A DNA stretch of 64,000 bases from Cupriavidus nantongensis (GTDB taxonomy: Bacteria; Pseudomonadota; Gammaproteobacteria; Burkholderiales; Burkholderiaceae): NCBI RefSeq assembly GCF_001598055.1, contig NZ_CP014844.1:3809642-3873641 (forward strand), written 5' to 3'. A model generated the notes under the pieces. That model saw only the letters and a program-made list of their open reading frames with translations. It was not told the DNA's origin and ran no database searches. Position 1 is the stretch's first letter; every line of letters starts with the position of its first letter. Made by a program: the position numbers and the translations under genes. This document shows, piece after piece, positions 1 to 9,878 of the stretch.

Positions 1-1172
1 GGGTCGATCACGCGCGCGTCGGTGTTGAAGGTCGGCACCCCCAGGCACTGCAGCTTGGGCCGGTCCGACGGGTTGCTGTGGGTCGGCGCCATGGTCTCGG
101 ACAGGCCGTAGCCCTCCAGGTAGTTCAGCCCGAACTGCTCGCGCAGCCGCTCGGCCACCGCCTGCGGCATGGCCGCGCCGCCGCCGCCGATATAGCGCAG
201 GCTCGACAGGTCGAACTCGGCCAGGTTGGGGCTGGCCAGGAAGTCGATCACCATGGTCGGGATATTGGTCCAGTGCGTGACCTGGTAGCGCGAGATCAGC
301 CGCCCCGCCACTTCGCGGTCCCAGCGCGGCAGCATCACCACGGTGGCGCCGCTGTAGATCGGGCCGTTCATGCCGTACTGCATGCCGGTGACGTGGAACA
401 GCGGCAGCACCGACAGCACCACCGACTCCGCGCCCGAGCCCGACCAGGTCGCGCCGCCGACGATGTTGTGCATCACCGAGCGGTGGGTGTGGATGCAGCC
501 CTTGGGGAAGCCGGTGGTGCCCGAGGTGTACGGCATCACCGCCATGTCGTCCGGGCCGGCGGTATGCGGCCCCGGCTGCAGGCCGGCGCCGAGCGCGTCG
601 ACCCACTTGGTCGCGCCGGCGGGCAACGGATGCGGCGTGGTCAGCCAGGCCGGCGGCGCGTCTTCCGGATGTTCGTGGGCCGGCGGCAGCGCGTCGGCGT
701 ATTGCGTCACCAGCAGGTGCTGCAGGCGCTGCGCCGGCTCCAGCTCGGCCTGCGCCTGCTCGACGCCGGCGGCGAGGTCGGCGGTGAAGATGGCCACGCG
801 CGCCTGGGCGTCGGTGACGTAGTGCTTGAATTCCTCGGCGCGGTTCATCGGGTTGACCGGCACCACCACCGCGTCGGCGCGCAGGATGGCGTAGTAGCTG
901 ACGATGAACTGCGGGCAGTTCTGCATGTACAGCAGCACCCGGTCGCCCTTCTTCACGCCCGCCTGCTGCTGCAGCCAGCCGGCCAGCGCGGTGGCCTGCT
1001 CCTGCAGTTCACGGAAGCTGATGGCGTTGCCGAAATAACGGATCGCGGCCTTGTCGGCATAGCGCAGCGCCGAAACCTCCAGGTTGGCCCACAGCGACGT
1101 TTCCGGCAGCACGATGGCAGCGGGCAGGCGCTTTGGCCAGAACTGGAAATGCGGGCGGGCAGGGGTCGGCAT
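1..1172 (-). CDS. AMP-dependent acyl-CoA synthetase (partial, cut by left edge)
   Basis: Reading the minus strand from the ATG at 1172 gives about 390 codons of an ANL-superfamily ligase open to the window edge. It would activate a fatty or other carboxylic acid to its CoA thioester through an acyl-adenylate. The phosphate-binding signature YTSGTTGFPKG and the later GYGLSETM motif (A5-type) are visible; the C-terminal lid domain is missing. An AGGAGA ribosome site lies just before the ATG. The acid substrate cannot be told from sequence; medium or long chain is a guess. A 12-bp palindrome at 1232-1243 lies upstream and may be its operator. Confidence 0.88.
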   Translation of the reverse strand, partial: MPTPARPHFQFWPKRLPAAIVLPETSLWANLEVSALRYADKAAIRYFGNAISFRELQEQATALAGWLQQQAGVKKGDRVLLYMQNCPQFIVSYYAILRADAVVVPVNPMNRAEEFKHYVTDAQARVAIFTADLAAGVEQAQAELEPAQRLQHLLVTQYADALPPAHEHPEDAPPAWLTTPHPLPAGATKWVDALGAGLQPGPHTAGPDDMAVMPYTSGTTGFPKGCIHTHRSVMHNIVGGATWSGSGAESVVLSVLPLFHVTGMQYGMNGPIYSGATVVMLPRWDREVAGRLISRYQVTHWTNIPTMVIDFLASPNLAEFDLSSLRYIGGGGAAMPQAVAERLREQFGLNYLEGYGLSETMAPTHSNPSDRPKLQCLGVPTFNTDARVID

Positions 1173-1231
1173 GAAGGGTCTCCTGTGCGGTCTCGCGGAC
1201 CGGGTCTGTCGTATGGTCAAGGACTATAACC

Positions 1232-1243
1232 GAACGATCGTTC
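1232..1243. promoter_or_regulatory. 12-bp palindrome, candidate TetR-type operator
   Basis: A perfect palindrome GAACGATCGTTC lies between the divergent acyl-CoA ligase and thioredoxin-like genes, about 60 bp from the ligase start. Palindromes of this kind are common operators for TetR regulators of fatty acid or CoA metabolism. No regulator gene is visible next to it, so the assignment is inference. Confidence 0.35.
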
Positions 1244-1389
1244 TATTTTCAACCGGTGACTTCCCGGACTGCGGCACGCCGCCGGCGGCAACTAGCGGCA
1301 ACCAGCGGCAGCCGGCGTTGCATTCGGCGCCTTCGCCCTCACAATAGGGGGATCGATTCCCTATTTTTCTCTCCCGACCAGGATTCCCC

Positions 1390-2235
1390 ATGAGCGACGT
1401 CACCCTGCAGAATTTCGAAACCGAAGTGATCGACGCCTCGCGCCAGACGCCGGTGCTGGTCGATTTCTGGGCCCCGTGGTGCGGGCCCTGCCGCACGCTC
1501 GGCCCGATGCTGGAACGCCTGGAGGCCGAGGCGAACGGCCAGTGGAAGCTGGCCAAGGTCAATGTCGACGAGAACCAGGAGCTGGCCGCGCACTTCGGCG
1601 TGCGCAGCATTCCGCATGTGGTGGCGATTGCCGACGGCCAGGCCGTCGACCAGTTCACCGGCGTGCTGCCGGAATCGGGCCTGCGCGAGTTCCTGGACCG
1701 GCTCGCGCCGGGCCAGGCCAGCTCGCCGCTGGACGACGCGCTGGCACTGGCCGCCGCCGGCAACCGCGACGGCGCCGAGACCCTGTTCGCCGATGCGATC
1801 GCGGCGGATCCGGAATCCGATGCCGCGCGCCTGGCCTATATCGGCTTCCTGCTGGACGGCAACGCGGTCGACCGCGCCCGGGCCGAGTTCGAGGCGCTGT
1901 CGCCGCGGGCGGAACAGGCAGACGGCTACGGCGCGCTGCGCACCCGCATCGAGGCCATGGAGAACGCCGCCGGCCTGCCCGATGCGGCCACCCTGCTGGG
2001 CCGCATCGACGCCGATCCGCGCGACCTTGCCGCGCGCATGGACCTGGCGCGGCTGATGATCGCGCAGCAGCAATACGAGCCGGCGCTGGAGCAGCTGCTG
2101 GCGATCGTGCGCACCGACCGCGGCTTCGAGGACGATATCGGCCGCCGCACCATGCTGTCGGTATTCGAGATGCTGGCCGACCGGCCCGAGGTGGTGTCGC
2201 GCTGGCGCCGCCAGCTGAGCACGTCGCTGAACTGA
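1390..2235 (+). CDS. cnoX: Thioredoxin-TPR chaperedoxin (CnoX/YbbN family)
   Basis: A 281-residue protein with an N-terminal thioredoxin fold (about residues 1-110) and C-terminal helical TPR-like repeats (about 115-280). This is the layout and length of CnoX/YbbN, a holdase that protects proteins under oxidative or chlorine stress and hands them to chaperones. The active site is a complete WCGPC (Cys31, Cys34) with the cis-proline at about 75. E. coli YbbN lacks the first cysteine, so this version should be redox-active. An AGGA ribosome site precedes the ATG. Predicted cytoplasmic and monocistronic. Confidence 0.85.
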   Translation: MSDVTLQNFETEVIDASRQTPVLVDFWAPWCGPCRTLGPMLERLEAEANGQWKLAKVNVDENQELAAHFGVRSIPHVVAIADGQAVDQFTGVLPESGLREFLDRLAPGQASSPLDDALALAAAGNRDGAETLFADAIAADPESDAARLAYIGFLLDGNAVDRARAEFEALSPRAEQADGYGALRTRIEAMENAAGLPDAATLLGRIDADPRDLAARMDLARLMIAQQQYEPALEQLLAIVRTDRGFEDDIGRRTMLSVFEMLADRPEVVSRWRRQLSTSLN

Positions 2236-2299
2236 CGGCGGCGCAGGCTCGAGCGGTAAACTGGCGGATTCTCAGTTTCTCCCCGACTCACCCGCTGCC

Positions 2300-2677
2300 A
2301 TGACCGCGCCCCGCCTGATCGACTTCAAGACCGAACCCGCCCCCAGCCACGACCGCCCGCGCCCCGACCGGCTGGTGGCGGGCAATCCGGACCGCACCAC
2401 CTGGACGCACTACAGCGCGCAGCATGGCGATTTCGATTGCGGTATCTGGGCGTGCGAGCCGGGCGCCTGGCGCATCGCCTTCCCGGCCGGCAAGGAAGAG
2501 TTCTTCCACGTCATCAGCGGCCGCATCCGCATCAGCGACGACAGCGGCCAGGCCAGCGAATTCGGCCCCGGCGATGCCTGCGTGATCCCGGGCGGCTTTA
2601 GCGGCGTGTTCCAGGTGCTGGACCCGGTGCGCAAATATTTCGTGGTGATCGACCGCGACGCGGCGCGCCAGGCCTGA
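2300..2677 (+). CDS. Small cupin protein (cupin_3/DUF861 type)
   Basis: A 125-residue single-domain protein. The central stretch with EEFFHVISGRI, a turn, and FGPGDACVIPGGFSG matches the two cupin motifs of the DUF861/cupin_3 group, which is related to EutQ and ureidoglycolate hydrolase-like proteins. The first motif has only one clear histidine, so metal binding is uncertain. It lies 64 bp after the thioredoxin gene. No specific reaction can be assigned. Confidence 0.75.
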   Translation: MTAPRLIDFKTEPAPSHDRPRPDRLVAGNPDRTTWTHYSAQHGDFDCGIWACEPGAWRIAFPAGKEEFFHVISGRIRISDDSGQASEFGPGDACVIPGGFSGVFQVLDPVRKYFVVIDRDAARQA

Positions 2678-2707
2678 GCGCCAGGTCTGAACCCACATCG
2701 GCGGCAA

Positions 2708-3148
2708 TCATGCCGCCGTGGCGGGACCTTCGATCAGCGTGAAGCCGTTGTCGCGCATATGTTCGACCATCATCGCGTCCATCGACTTGACGTGATGGTC
2801 GAACCAGCCTGACAGCTCGGCCACCAGCCGGCGGCCAAGCTGGAACTCGGCATCGCTGTGCACCTTGTCGCGCACCGCGACCGCCACCGCCAGCACCTGC
2901 TGGTGCTCGCCCGCGTGGCAATGGCGCGGGCCGAAGCCCATGGCTTCCATCCACTGCTCTTCCTGGGCGAAATGATGGCGGGTATGGTCGATCCAGGCGT
3001 CCATCGCCGCCAGGAAGGCGTCGTCGTCGGCGCTGGCAACCGCCGCCAGCAGCTGCACGAATTCGGCGTGGGTGGCGTCGGTGACCGGTTCGCCCAGGTG
3101 CAGGTGGTCGGGCAGGCCGGCGGAGGAAAGCTGGTCTTTGGCGTGCAT
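2708..3148 (-). CDS. Bacteriohemerythrin-type oxygen-binding protein
   Basis: A four-helix hemerythrin domain of 146 residues with the diiron ligand pattern in order: His27, His59-x3-Glu63, His78-x3-His82 and a C-terminal HHVKSMD (histidine, then aspartate). Single-domain bacteriohemerythrins bind O2 reversibly in the cytoplasm for storage, delivery or sensing. The ATG at 3148 is preferred over an upstream in-frame TTG at 3163 that adds only five mostly proline residues. Neither start has a strong ribosome site. Confidence 0.85.
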   Translation of the reverse strand: MHAKDQLSSAGLPDHLHLGEPVTDATHAEFVQLLAAVASADDDAFLAAMDAWIDHTRHHFAQEEQWMEAMGFGPRHCHAGEHQQVLAVAVAVRDKVHSDAEFQLGRRLVAELSGWFDHHVKSMDAMMVEHMRDNGFTLIEGPATAA

Positions 3149-3278
3149 GGGAGGCGGCGGCAAGCGTGGAGAAAAACGGCAAGGATACCGAATCGGCGCG
3201 GCCCGGGCCTGATCTGGCGCAAGCGAGCGGGTATGCTGTTGGTCGATGCGCCCCGTCCATCACCCAACGCTTTCGCTC

Positions 3279-3857
3279 ATGCCACGACTGATTTTCTTCT
3301 GCGGCCATGCCGGCACCGGCAAGACTACCCTCGCCCACCGCCTGACCGGCCCGCTGATGCAGGCCACCGGCGAACCCTTCTGCCTGCTCGACAAGGACAC
3401 GCTGTACGGCCGCTACAGCGCCGCGGCCATGGCCGCGATCACCGGCGACCCCAACGACCGCGACAGCCCGGCCTACCTGGAGCACCTGCGCGACCCCGAA
3501 TACCAGGGCCTGCTCGACACCGCGCGCGAGAACCTGGCGCTGGGTATCAGCGCGATCGTGATCGGGCCGCTGTCGCGCGAGGTCCGCGCCCACCTGCTGA
3601 ACGACCCCGACTGGCTGCACGTGCCCGCCGGCACCACGGTACGCACGGTGTGGGTCCACCTGCCCGAGGACGAGGCCCACGCGCGCATCGTCCGCCGCGG
3701 CAACCCCAACGACGCCTACAAGCTGGCGCACTGGGACGCGTACCGGACCCGGCGCTTCATGCCCGCGCCCGCCGACTATCCGGAACTGATCTTTTTCGAC
3801 AACCAGGCACCGGGGCAGGCCGAGATCGACGCACTGCTGCGCGCGCTGAGCGCCTGA
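3279..3857 (+). CDS. P-loop (AAA/zeta-like) small kinase
   Basis: The protein begins MPRLIFFCGHAGTGKTT, with a Walker A loop at residues 9-17, and looks like a single-domain nucleotide-dependent phosphotransferase of about 192 residues. An upstream in-frame ATG at 3246 would add 11 residues before the first beta strand; the start at 3279 puts the P-loop where it normally lies. LVDKD-like LLDKDTLYG and a C-terminal RR...R region fit phosphoryl transfer. The substrate is unknown. It faces the convergent tcdA gene. Confidence 0.7.
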   Translation: MPRLIFFCGHAGTGKTTLAHRLTGPLMQATGEPFCLLDKDTLYGRYSAAAMAAITGDPNDRDSPAYLEHLRDPEYQGLLDTARENLALGISAIVIGPLSREVRAHLLNDPDWLHVPAGTTVRTVWVHLPEDEAHARIVRRGNPNDAYKLAHWDAYRTRRFMPAPADYPELIFFDNQAPGQAEIDALLRALSA

Positions 3858-3895
3858 ACGCCTGAACGGCTGAACGGCGCGGGCGGCGCAAGGCC

Positions 3896-4765
3896 TCAGC
3901 CGCGCGCGATCGCGCCGATCACCGCCGACGCCGCGACAAAACCGAACACCGCCGTCACCGCCACCGACGAGCCGAAGCCGGCGCACGCCAGCCCTTGCGG
4001 CCCGCGCGCGGCGGGCTGGCCTGCCGGCCCCTCCGGCGGCGGCGCCTCGTCGATCTCGCAGGCCTGCTGCTCGGGTTCCGGGTATTGCAGCGGCTCGTCG
4101 GAATAGACCGCTGCAATGCCGAACTTCTTTTTCGGGTCGCGGGTAAAGCCCCACTGCTTGCGCAGGCCGGCGCGCACCTTGGACAGCAGCGGATCCTGGA
4201 TCGTGCGCGCGAGATCGTCGATGCGCACGCGCGTGGGGTCGAGCTGGCCGCCGGCGCCGCCGCAGGTGATCACCGGCACGCCCTGGCGCCTGGCCCAGCC
4301 CAGCATGGCGGTCTTCACCCGCACCGCGTCGATGGCGTCGATCACGTAGTCATAGCCGGCGCCGAGCAGGTCCGGCACGTTGTCGACAGTGACGAAGTCG
4401 TCGACCTGGCTCACGCGGCAGCGCGGGTTGATGGCGACGATGCGCTCGGCCATGGCCTCGACCTTGGCACGCCCGTAGGCGTCGCCCAGCGCATGGATCT
4501 GGCGGTTGGTGTTGGACAGCGCGATATGGTCCAGGTCGATCAGCGTGATGCGGCCCACCGCGTTGCGCGCCAGCGCCTCGGCCGCCCAGCTGCCGACCCC
4601 GCCGATGCCGACCACGCACACGCTGGCCGCCTCCAGCCGGGCCAACCCGGCGGCGCCGTAGAGCCGCGCCACGCCGCCGAAGCGGCGATGGTAGTCGTCG
4701 TCGGCGGGGCTTTCGTGGGTCAGCGGCTCGGGCAGGCCGGCCAGCTCGTGTGCGGCATCGTTCAT
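3896..4765 (-). CDS. tcdA: tRNA threonylcarbamoyladenosine dehydratase TcdA
   Basis: A ThiF/E1-like protein that converts t6A37 of ANN-decoding tRNAs to its cyclic form using ATP. Visible features are the nucleotide loop GIGGVGSW (about 53-60), the LIDLDHI strand, the SNTNRQIHAL segment, DAIDAVRVK, and a C-terminal hydrophobic helix typical of TcdA/CsdL. The start MNDAAHELAG at 4765 is chosen; the longer frame to 4885 adds residues unlike the family. Length (289 aa) fits. Confidence 0.9.
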   Translation of the reverse strand: MNDAAHELAGLPEPLTHESPADDDYHRRFGGVARLYGAAGLARLEAASVCVVGIGGVGSWAAEALARNAVGRITLIDLDHIALSNTNRQIHALGDAYGRAKVEAMAERIVAINPRCRVSQVDDFVTVDNVPDLLGAGYDYVIDAIDAVRVKTAMLGWARRQGVPVITCGGAGGQLDPTRVRIDDLARTIQDPLLSKVRAGLRKQWGFTRDPKKKFGIAAVYSDEPLQYPEPEQQACEIDEAPPPEGPAGQPAARGPQGLACAGFGSSVAVTAVFGFVAASAVIGAIARG

Positions 4766-4974
4766 ACGAAAAGGAGCGGATCCGGGGACGCGGGCGATGC
4801 CGGGCGCGGCCATGCCGGGGCAAAAAATCCGGCATTTTCCGGCGGCGATGTCAGCCAGTCCCCGACAAGGACGGGAAGCGCGCAACTATACAATAGACCT
4901 GCAGTGGTCCGTTCGCCGCGCCGCGCCGCGTGGGGTCCGCGGGCCCTCGCCCCCGCCAGCCAGGAGCCCGCCTC

Positions 4975-7344
4975 ATGCCCGTGCGCCGCAAGGTCGTTCT
5001 GTGGAGTGTCCTGACACCGGTCGCGCTGATCGCGCTGCTGGTGGTCGTGATCCTGACCTTCGACTGGAACCGGATCAAGCCCTGGCTCAACGACCGCGTC
5101 TCCGAAGCCATCGGCCGCCCCTTTGCCATCAATGGCGACCTGACCGTGACCTGGCGCCGCGGCGAGGGCGAGAAAGGCTGGCGCACGCTGGTGCCGTGGC
5201 CGCGGCTGTCGGCGCGCGACATCACCGTCGGCAACCCCGACTGGGCCGCGCAGCCCAATCTGGCGACCGTGCGCGAGCTGATCTTCGTGCTGCGCCCGCT
5301 GCCGCTGCTGGCCAACGAGATCGCGGTGCCGACCATCGTCATCGACAGCCCGGCGGTATGGCTGGAGCGCCTGGCCGACAGCCGCAACAACTGGACCTTC
5401 GACACCGGCCCGAAAGAGGGCACCTCGAAATGGCGGCTGGATGTCGGCGAGGTGGTGCTGGCGCGCGGCAACCTGGCGCTGACCGACCAGCTCAAGAAGA
5501 TCTCGCTGCAGGCGGAACTCGACACCATCGGCAATGCGCCGCTCTATGACAAGGCGCGCGACGGCGCGCTGGTCGAGCCGCAGGCCTCGGCCGTGCCACC
5601 CGGGCCGCCGGGCAGCGCCGCGCAGGCGGCCTCGGCGCCGCGCGCAGGCGGCCCGGCCTCGGCGGCGCCCGCCAACGGCGGCGACGGCCGCTATGGCGTG
5701 CGCTGGAAAGCGACCGGGCGCTACAACGAGGCCACCATCAACGCCAGCGGCAAGGCCGGCACGGTGCTGAGCTTGCGCAATACCGACGTGCCGTTCCCGA
5801 TCCAGGCCGATGTGCGCGTGGGCACCACGCGCGCGCAGATCGAAGGCACCGTCACCAACCCCGCGCACCTGGCGGCGCTGGACGTACACCTGACCCTGGC
5901 CGGCGACAGCATGGCCAGGCTCTACGCGCTGACCGGCGTGGTGCTGCCATCGACGCCGCCCTACCAGACCCGCGGCCGGCTGATGGCGACGCTGCGCAAG
6001 GAGGGCTCGATCTACGAGTACCAGAAGTTCACCGGCCGCGTCGGCGGCAGCGACCTGTCGGGCACGCTCACCTTCACCAAGCGCGACCCGCGCCCGCTGC
6101 TGGCCGGCAACCTGGTGTCGAACCAGCTGCGCTTCGTCGACCTGGCCCCGCTGATCGGCGCCGACGCCAAGCCCGGCCGCCCGGCCAAGGACAGCGCGGT
6201 GGCCCAGCCGGCGGACAAGGCGCTGCCGGTGGCGCCGTTCCGCACCGAGCGCTGGGACGAGATCGACGCCGACGTGCACTTCACCGGCAAGCGCATCATC
6301 CGCGACGCCGAGCTGCCGATCTCCGACCTGGTCACGCACGTAAAGCTGCAGGACGGCGTGCTGCTGCTCGACCCGCTCAACTTCGGCGTCGCCGGCGGCA
6401 ACCTGGTGTCGACCGTGCGGCTCGACGGCAAGCGCGAGCCCATGGGCGCGATGGTCGACCTGAAGGCGCGGCGCATGAAGCTCAAGCAGCTGTTCCCGAC
6501 CTTCGACCTGATGCGCGCCAGCATCGGCGAACTCAATGGCAGCGCCAAGCTGTCGGCCACCGGCAACTCGGTGGCGGCGCTGCTGGGCTCGTCCAACGGC
6601 GAGGCGCGGCTGCTGGTCGAGAACGGCACGGTCAGCAAGTTCCTGCTCGAGGCGATCGGCCTGAATGTCGGCAGCCTGGTGGTGTCGAAGCTGTTCGGCG
6701 ACAAGCCGGTGCAGATCAACTGCGCCGTCAGCGACTTCGCCATGACCGACGGCGTGGCGCGCGCGCGCACCTTCGTGCTCGACACCCAGGACGCGGTGAT
6801 CGAGACCACCGGCGGCATCGACCTGCGCAGCGAACGGCTGGCGCTGACCATCCACCCGGACTCCAAGGGCCTGCGCATCTTCTCGCTGCGCTCGCCGCTG
6901 TATGTCGGCGGCACCATGAAGGATCCGCGCGTCAGCCCCGATATCGGCGTGCTGGCGCTGCGCGCCGGCGGTGCGCTGTCGCTGGCGCTGCTGGCGCCGG
7001 TCGCCACCGCGGTGCTGCCGCTGCTCGACCTCTCGCCCGGCGGCGACGACACGCAGTGCGCCAGGCTGCTGGCCGAACTACGCAAGCGCCCCACCGCGCC
7101 GCCGCCGGGCAAGACCTACAAGGACCCGAAAGCCGCGGCAGCACCCGATGCCGCCGCCGGCGCGGACGCCACTGCCAGGCGTCCCGGTAAGCCCGCGGCC
7201 GAAGCCCGTGCCGCCGGCAAGGCCCCCGCTGCCAGCCGGCAACAGCCGCCCCGGCCCGCCGCCCAGCGCCCGCCGCAGCGCCCGGCCAACGAGCGCACGC
7301 CGCAGCGCCCAAGCAACGACCGGTCGTTCTACCAGGGCGGATAG
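4975..7344 (+). CDS. AsmA-family inner-membrane protein
   Basis: A 789-residue protein with one N-terminal transmembrane helix (about residues 7-28) and a large periplasmic region. AsmA proteins form long beta-taco structures implicated in lipid transport to the outer membrane. The N terminus (WNRIKPWLNDRVSEAIGRPFAI) and the C-terminal region near 6600-6950 (repeated strands, FSLRSPLYVGGT) match the family. A low-complexity Ala/Pro insert at about 200-240 and a basic, proline-rich tail from about 700 are family-typical linkers. AGGAG lies just upstream of the ATG at 4975, which decides the start over one 45 bp earlier. Confidence 0.85.
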   Translation: MPVRRKVVLWSVLTPVALIALLVVVILTFDWNRIKPWLNDRVSEAIGRPFAINGDLTVTWRRGEGEKGWRTLVPWPRLSARDITVGNPDWAAQPNLATVRELIFVLRPLPLLANEIAVPTIVIDSPAVWLERLADSRNNWTFDTGPKEGTSKWRLDVGEVVLARGNLALTDQLKKISLQAELDTIGNAPLYDKARDGALVEPQASAVPPGPPGSAAQAASAPRAGGPASAAPANGGDGRYGVRWKATGRYNEATINASGKAGTVLSLRNTDVPFPIQADVRVGTTRAQIEGTVTNPAHLAALDVHLTLAGDSMARLYALTGVVLPSTPPYQTRGRLMATLRKEGSIYEYQKFTGRVGGSDLSGTLTFTKRDPRPLLAGNLVSNQLRFVDLAPLIGADAKPGRPAKDSAVAQPADKALPVAPFRTERWDEIDADVHFTGKRIIRDAELPISDLVTHVKLQDGVLLLDPLNFGVAGGNLVSTVRLDGKREPMGAMVDLKARRMKLKQLFPTFDLMRASIGELNGSAKLSATGNSVAALLGSSNGEARLLVENGTVSKFLLEAIGLNVGSLVVSKLFGDKPVQINCAVSDFAMTDGVARARTFVLDTQDAVIETTGGIDLRSERLALTIHPDSKGLRIFSLRSPLYVGGTMKDPRVSPDIGVLALRAGGALSLALLAPVATAVLPLLDLSPGGDDTQCARLLAELRKRPTAPPPGKTYKDPKAAAAPDAAAGADATARRPGKPAAEARAAGKAPAASRQQPPRPAAQRPPQRPANERTPQRPSNDRSFYQGG

Positions 7345-7650
7345 TCCCCCACTCCCTGCCCGCACCGTTTAAACAAAATCGCAACACTTGGCACCGCTGC
7401 GGCAAGTTGACGCACGTTGTCGTTGTGCCGCGCCGCGCCCGGGCGCATAATTAAACGGCCATTTACAAGAACCTCAAGCATGGCAAGCATCGGCTGCGAC
7501 GCGGGCCCGCCCGTGTGGCATCCTTGAGAAGGCGCGGCTGCGGCCGCCCTTTGTTTTTGCTGCCTGTGTTGCGGCCATTTTTCCGATTCACCGCCCTGGT
7601 ACGGCACCCTGCCGCTACCGGACGCGTTCACCAACGCTCCGCCCCGCCCC
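7345..7650. other. Intergenic region upstream of MFS gene
   Basis: About 300 bp without a convincing gene. It holds an AT-richer patch around 7445-7460 (CATAATTAAAC) that could be a -10 region, but no well-spaced -35 was found. No inverted repeat of note was seen. Confidence 0.4.
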
Positions 7651-8862
7651 ATGACGCTGACGCATGCCGCCGTCCCGCCGATCACCTGGCTGATCGCACT
7701 GACGGTGTGCAACCACGTGGCCTTCAATGCCAGCCGCGTGGTGGTGTCGCTGTTCGCGATTTCCCTCAAGGCCTCCACCGTCACGCTGGGCGTGCTGATG
7801 TCGCTGTACGCGCTGCTGCCGATGCTGCTGGCGATCCGCGCCGGCAAGCGCATCGACCAGATCGGTCCGCGCAAGCCGATGATGGCGGGCTCGCTGATGG
7901 TGGTGGCCGGCACGCTGCTGCCGGCGCTGTGGCACGAGCTGGGCGCGCTGTACCTGTCGTGCGCGCTGATCGGGGTCGGCTTCATGCTGGTCCAGGTGGC
8001 GATGCAGCTGCTGATCGGGCAGGTCTCGACCGATGCCACCCGGCTGCGCAACTACACCTGGCATGCGCTCGGGCTGTCGGTGTCCGGCACGCTCGGGCCG
8101 GTGGCGATGGGCTACGTGATCGAGCATGCGGGCTTCCGCCCCGCCTTCGCCGTGCTGGTGGTGGTGGCATTGGCGGGCCAGGCCGGCCTGCAATGGGTGC
8201 GTCCGCGGCTGCCCGCGCAGGGCGGCAACGCTGGGCGCATCGCCATCGCGGACGGCACCCGCCATTCCACGCTGGACCTGCTGCAGCATCCCGAACTGCG
8301 CGCGGTTTTCGTCGCCAGCGCGGTGCTGTCGGCCGCGTGGGACCTGCACGCGTTCCTGATCCCGATCCAGGGCTCGCGCATCGGGCTGTCGCCGTCGTCG
8401 ATCGGCTGGGTGCTGGGCGCATTCGCCATCGCCACCTTTGCCATCCGGGTGGCAATGCCGGCGGTGTCGCGCCGGCTGTCGGAATGGAAAATCATCCGTG
8501 CCGCCCTGCTGGTGGGCGCGCTGGCCTACCTGGCCTATCCCTTCGTCGCCCACTTCTGGCTGATGTGCGCACTGGCCTTCGTGCTGGGCCTGGCGCTGGG
8601 CAGCGCGCAGCCCAATGTCATGAACATCCTGCACACCGCGTCGCCGCACGGCCGCGCGGGCGAGGCGCTGGGCCTGCGCTCGGCGGTGCTGAACACCAGC
8701 CAGGTGGTCTGGCCGCTCACCTTCGGCGTGGTCGGCACGGCGCTGGGCATGCTGCCGATCTTCCTGTCGATGGCGGGGGCGATGGGCGCGGCCGGCTACT
8801 ATTCACGCCGCCAGGGGCGCAAGGCGCTGGCGCCGCCGGCGCAGCCTACCGCCGGCGGGTAA
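7651..8862 (+). CDS. MFS transporter
   Basis: A 403-residue very hydrophobic protein with about 12 predicted membrane spans. The loop between spans 2 and 3 reads [14 protein letters not shown], a version of the MFS signature GxxxDRxGRR. The C-terminal half repeats the topology. Substrate unknown; with no linked pathway gene it could be an efflux or metabolite carrier. The next gene, pdxH, is 137 bp downstream in the same direction but looks separately expressed. Confidence 0.8.
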   Translation: MTLTHAAVPPITWLIALTVCNHVAFNASRVVVSLFAISLKASTVTLGVLMSLYALLPMLLAIRAGKRIDQIGPRKPMMAGSLMVVAGTLLPALWHELGALYLSCALIGVGFMLVQVAMQLLIGQVSTDATRLRNYTWHALGLSVSGTLGPVAMGYVIEHAGFRPAFAVLVVVALAGQAGLQWVRPRLPAQGGNAGRIAIADGTRHSTLDLLQHPELRAVFVASAVLSAAWDLHAFLIPIQGSRIGLSPSSIGWVLGAFAIATFAIRVAMPAVSRRLSEWKIIRAALLVGALAYLAYPFVAHFWLMCALAFVLGLALGSAQPNVMNILHTASPHGRAGEALGLRSAVLNTSQVVWPLTFGVVGTALGMLPIFLSMAGAMGAAGYYSRRQGRKALAPPAQPTAGG

Positions 8863-8999
8863 CGCGCCCGGGAGCGCCGGTCGGGCTTGTCGCCACGCAA
8901 ATGCGGCCCCCGATGCATTCGCTATACTCGAATCAGCCGGACCCGCGCTCTGCCCCCGGGCGCACCGCGCTTCCGGACCGATTCCCTGATGATTGCGAC

Positions 9000-9638
9000 A
9001 TGACCCAACTTGCCGACCTGCGCCGCACCTATGTGCTGGGCGCGCTGTCCGAATCCGACGTGGCCCCCGACCCGATGAGCCAGTTCAGGCGCTGGTTCGA
9101 CGAAGCGGTCACGGCCAAGCTGCCTGAACCCAATGCCATGACCCTGGCCACGGTCGATGCCGACGGCCAGCCGTCGGCGCGCATCGTGCTGCTCAAGGGC
9201 ATCGACGACCGCGGCTTTACCTTCTTCACCAATTACGAAAGCCGCAAGGGCCTGGACCTGGCGGCAAACCCGCGCGCCGCGCTGCTGTTCCACTGGGTCC
9301 AGCTGGAGCGCCAGGTGCGCGTTGAAGGCCGCGTCGAAAAGGTCTCCGACGACGAAAGCGACGCCTATTTCGCCACGCGCCCGCTGGGCTCGCGCGTGGG
9401 CGCCTGGGCTTCGGCGCAAAGCCGGGAGGTCACCGGCCGCGACGTGCTGGAGCAGCGCGAGCAGGAATACCGCAGCAAGTTCGGCGAGAACCCGCCGCGC
9501 CCGCCCTACTGGGGCGGCTACCGCCTGGTGCCGACCGCGCTGGAATTCTGGCAGGGGCGGCCGTCGCGGCTGCATGACCGCATCGCCTACCGGGCCCAGC
9601 CAGGCACGGGCTGGCAGATCGTGCGGCTGTCGCCCTGA
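9000..9638 (+). CDS. pdxH: Pyridoxine/pyridoxamine 5'-phosphate oxidase
   Basis: A 212-residue FMN enzyme that oxidises PNP or PMP to pyridoxal 5'-phosphate, the last step of B6 synthesis and salvage. Family hallmarks are [23 protein letters not shown] near 45-67, the [16 protein letters not shown] region, ASAQS near the middle, and the C-terminal [19 protein letters not shown] with RLHDR. The ATG at 9000 gives the usual length; a much longer open frame reaching back to 7515 is a shadow across the MFS gene. Confidence 0.95.
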   Translation: MTQLADLRRTYVLGALSESDVAPDPMSQFRRWFDEAVTAKLPEPNAMTLATVDADGQPSARIVLLKGIDDRGFTFFTNYESRKGLDLAANPRAALLFHWVQLERQVRVEGRVEKVSDDESDAYFATRPLGSRVGAWASAQSREVTGRDVLEQREQEYRSKFGENPPRPPYWGGYRLVPTALEFWQGRPSRLHDRIAYRAQPGTGWQIVRLSP

Positions 9639-9878
9639 GCCGGGTTGCGGACGCCGCGCGCGTCCGCGCTGATGCGTCCATGCCTCTACCGGGACGACGG
9701 CAGGGTCTTCCGGCGGTGCGCTGCACGGGCTGCGGAATTGGACTAAAGTGAGACAGGCGTCGCTTGGCTACTCTTTTCTTGCAGCGCTCGCGACGGATCG
9801 GGCAAGGTTTGCGCGCAGTTCCTCCTTGCCGGATGCGTCCGCCGAAGCGTGTGCCGCAACCATCGGGAGGTAAAGCGC

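Noticed and set aside
4762..6855. 697-codon open frame on the minus strand opposite the AsmA gene
   Set aside because: Arg/Gly/His/Val-rich composition typical of an antisense shadow in GC-rich DNA; the plus-strand AsmA gene has a ribosome site and a family match.
7515..8999. Long upstream extension of pdxH across the MFS gene
   Set aside because: It runs in a different frame from the MFS protein, has no family match, and pdxH has its normal length from the ATG at 9000.
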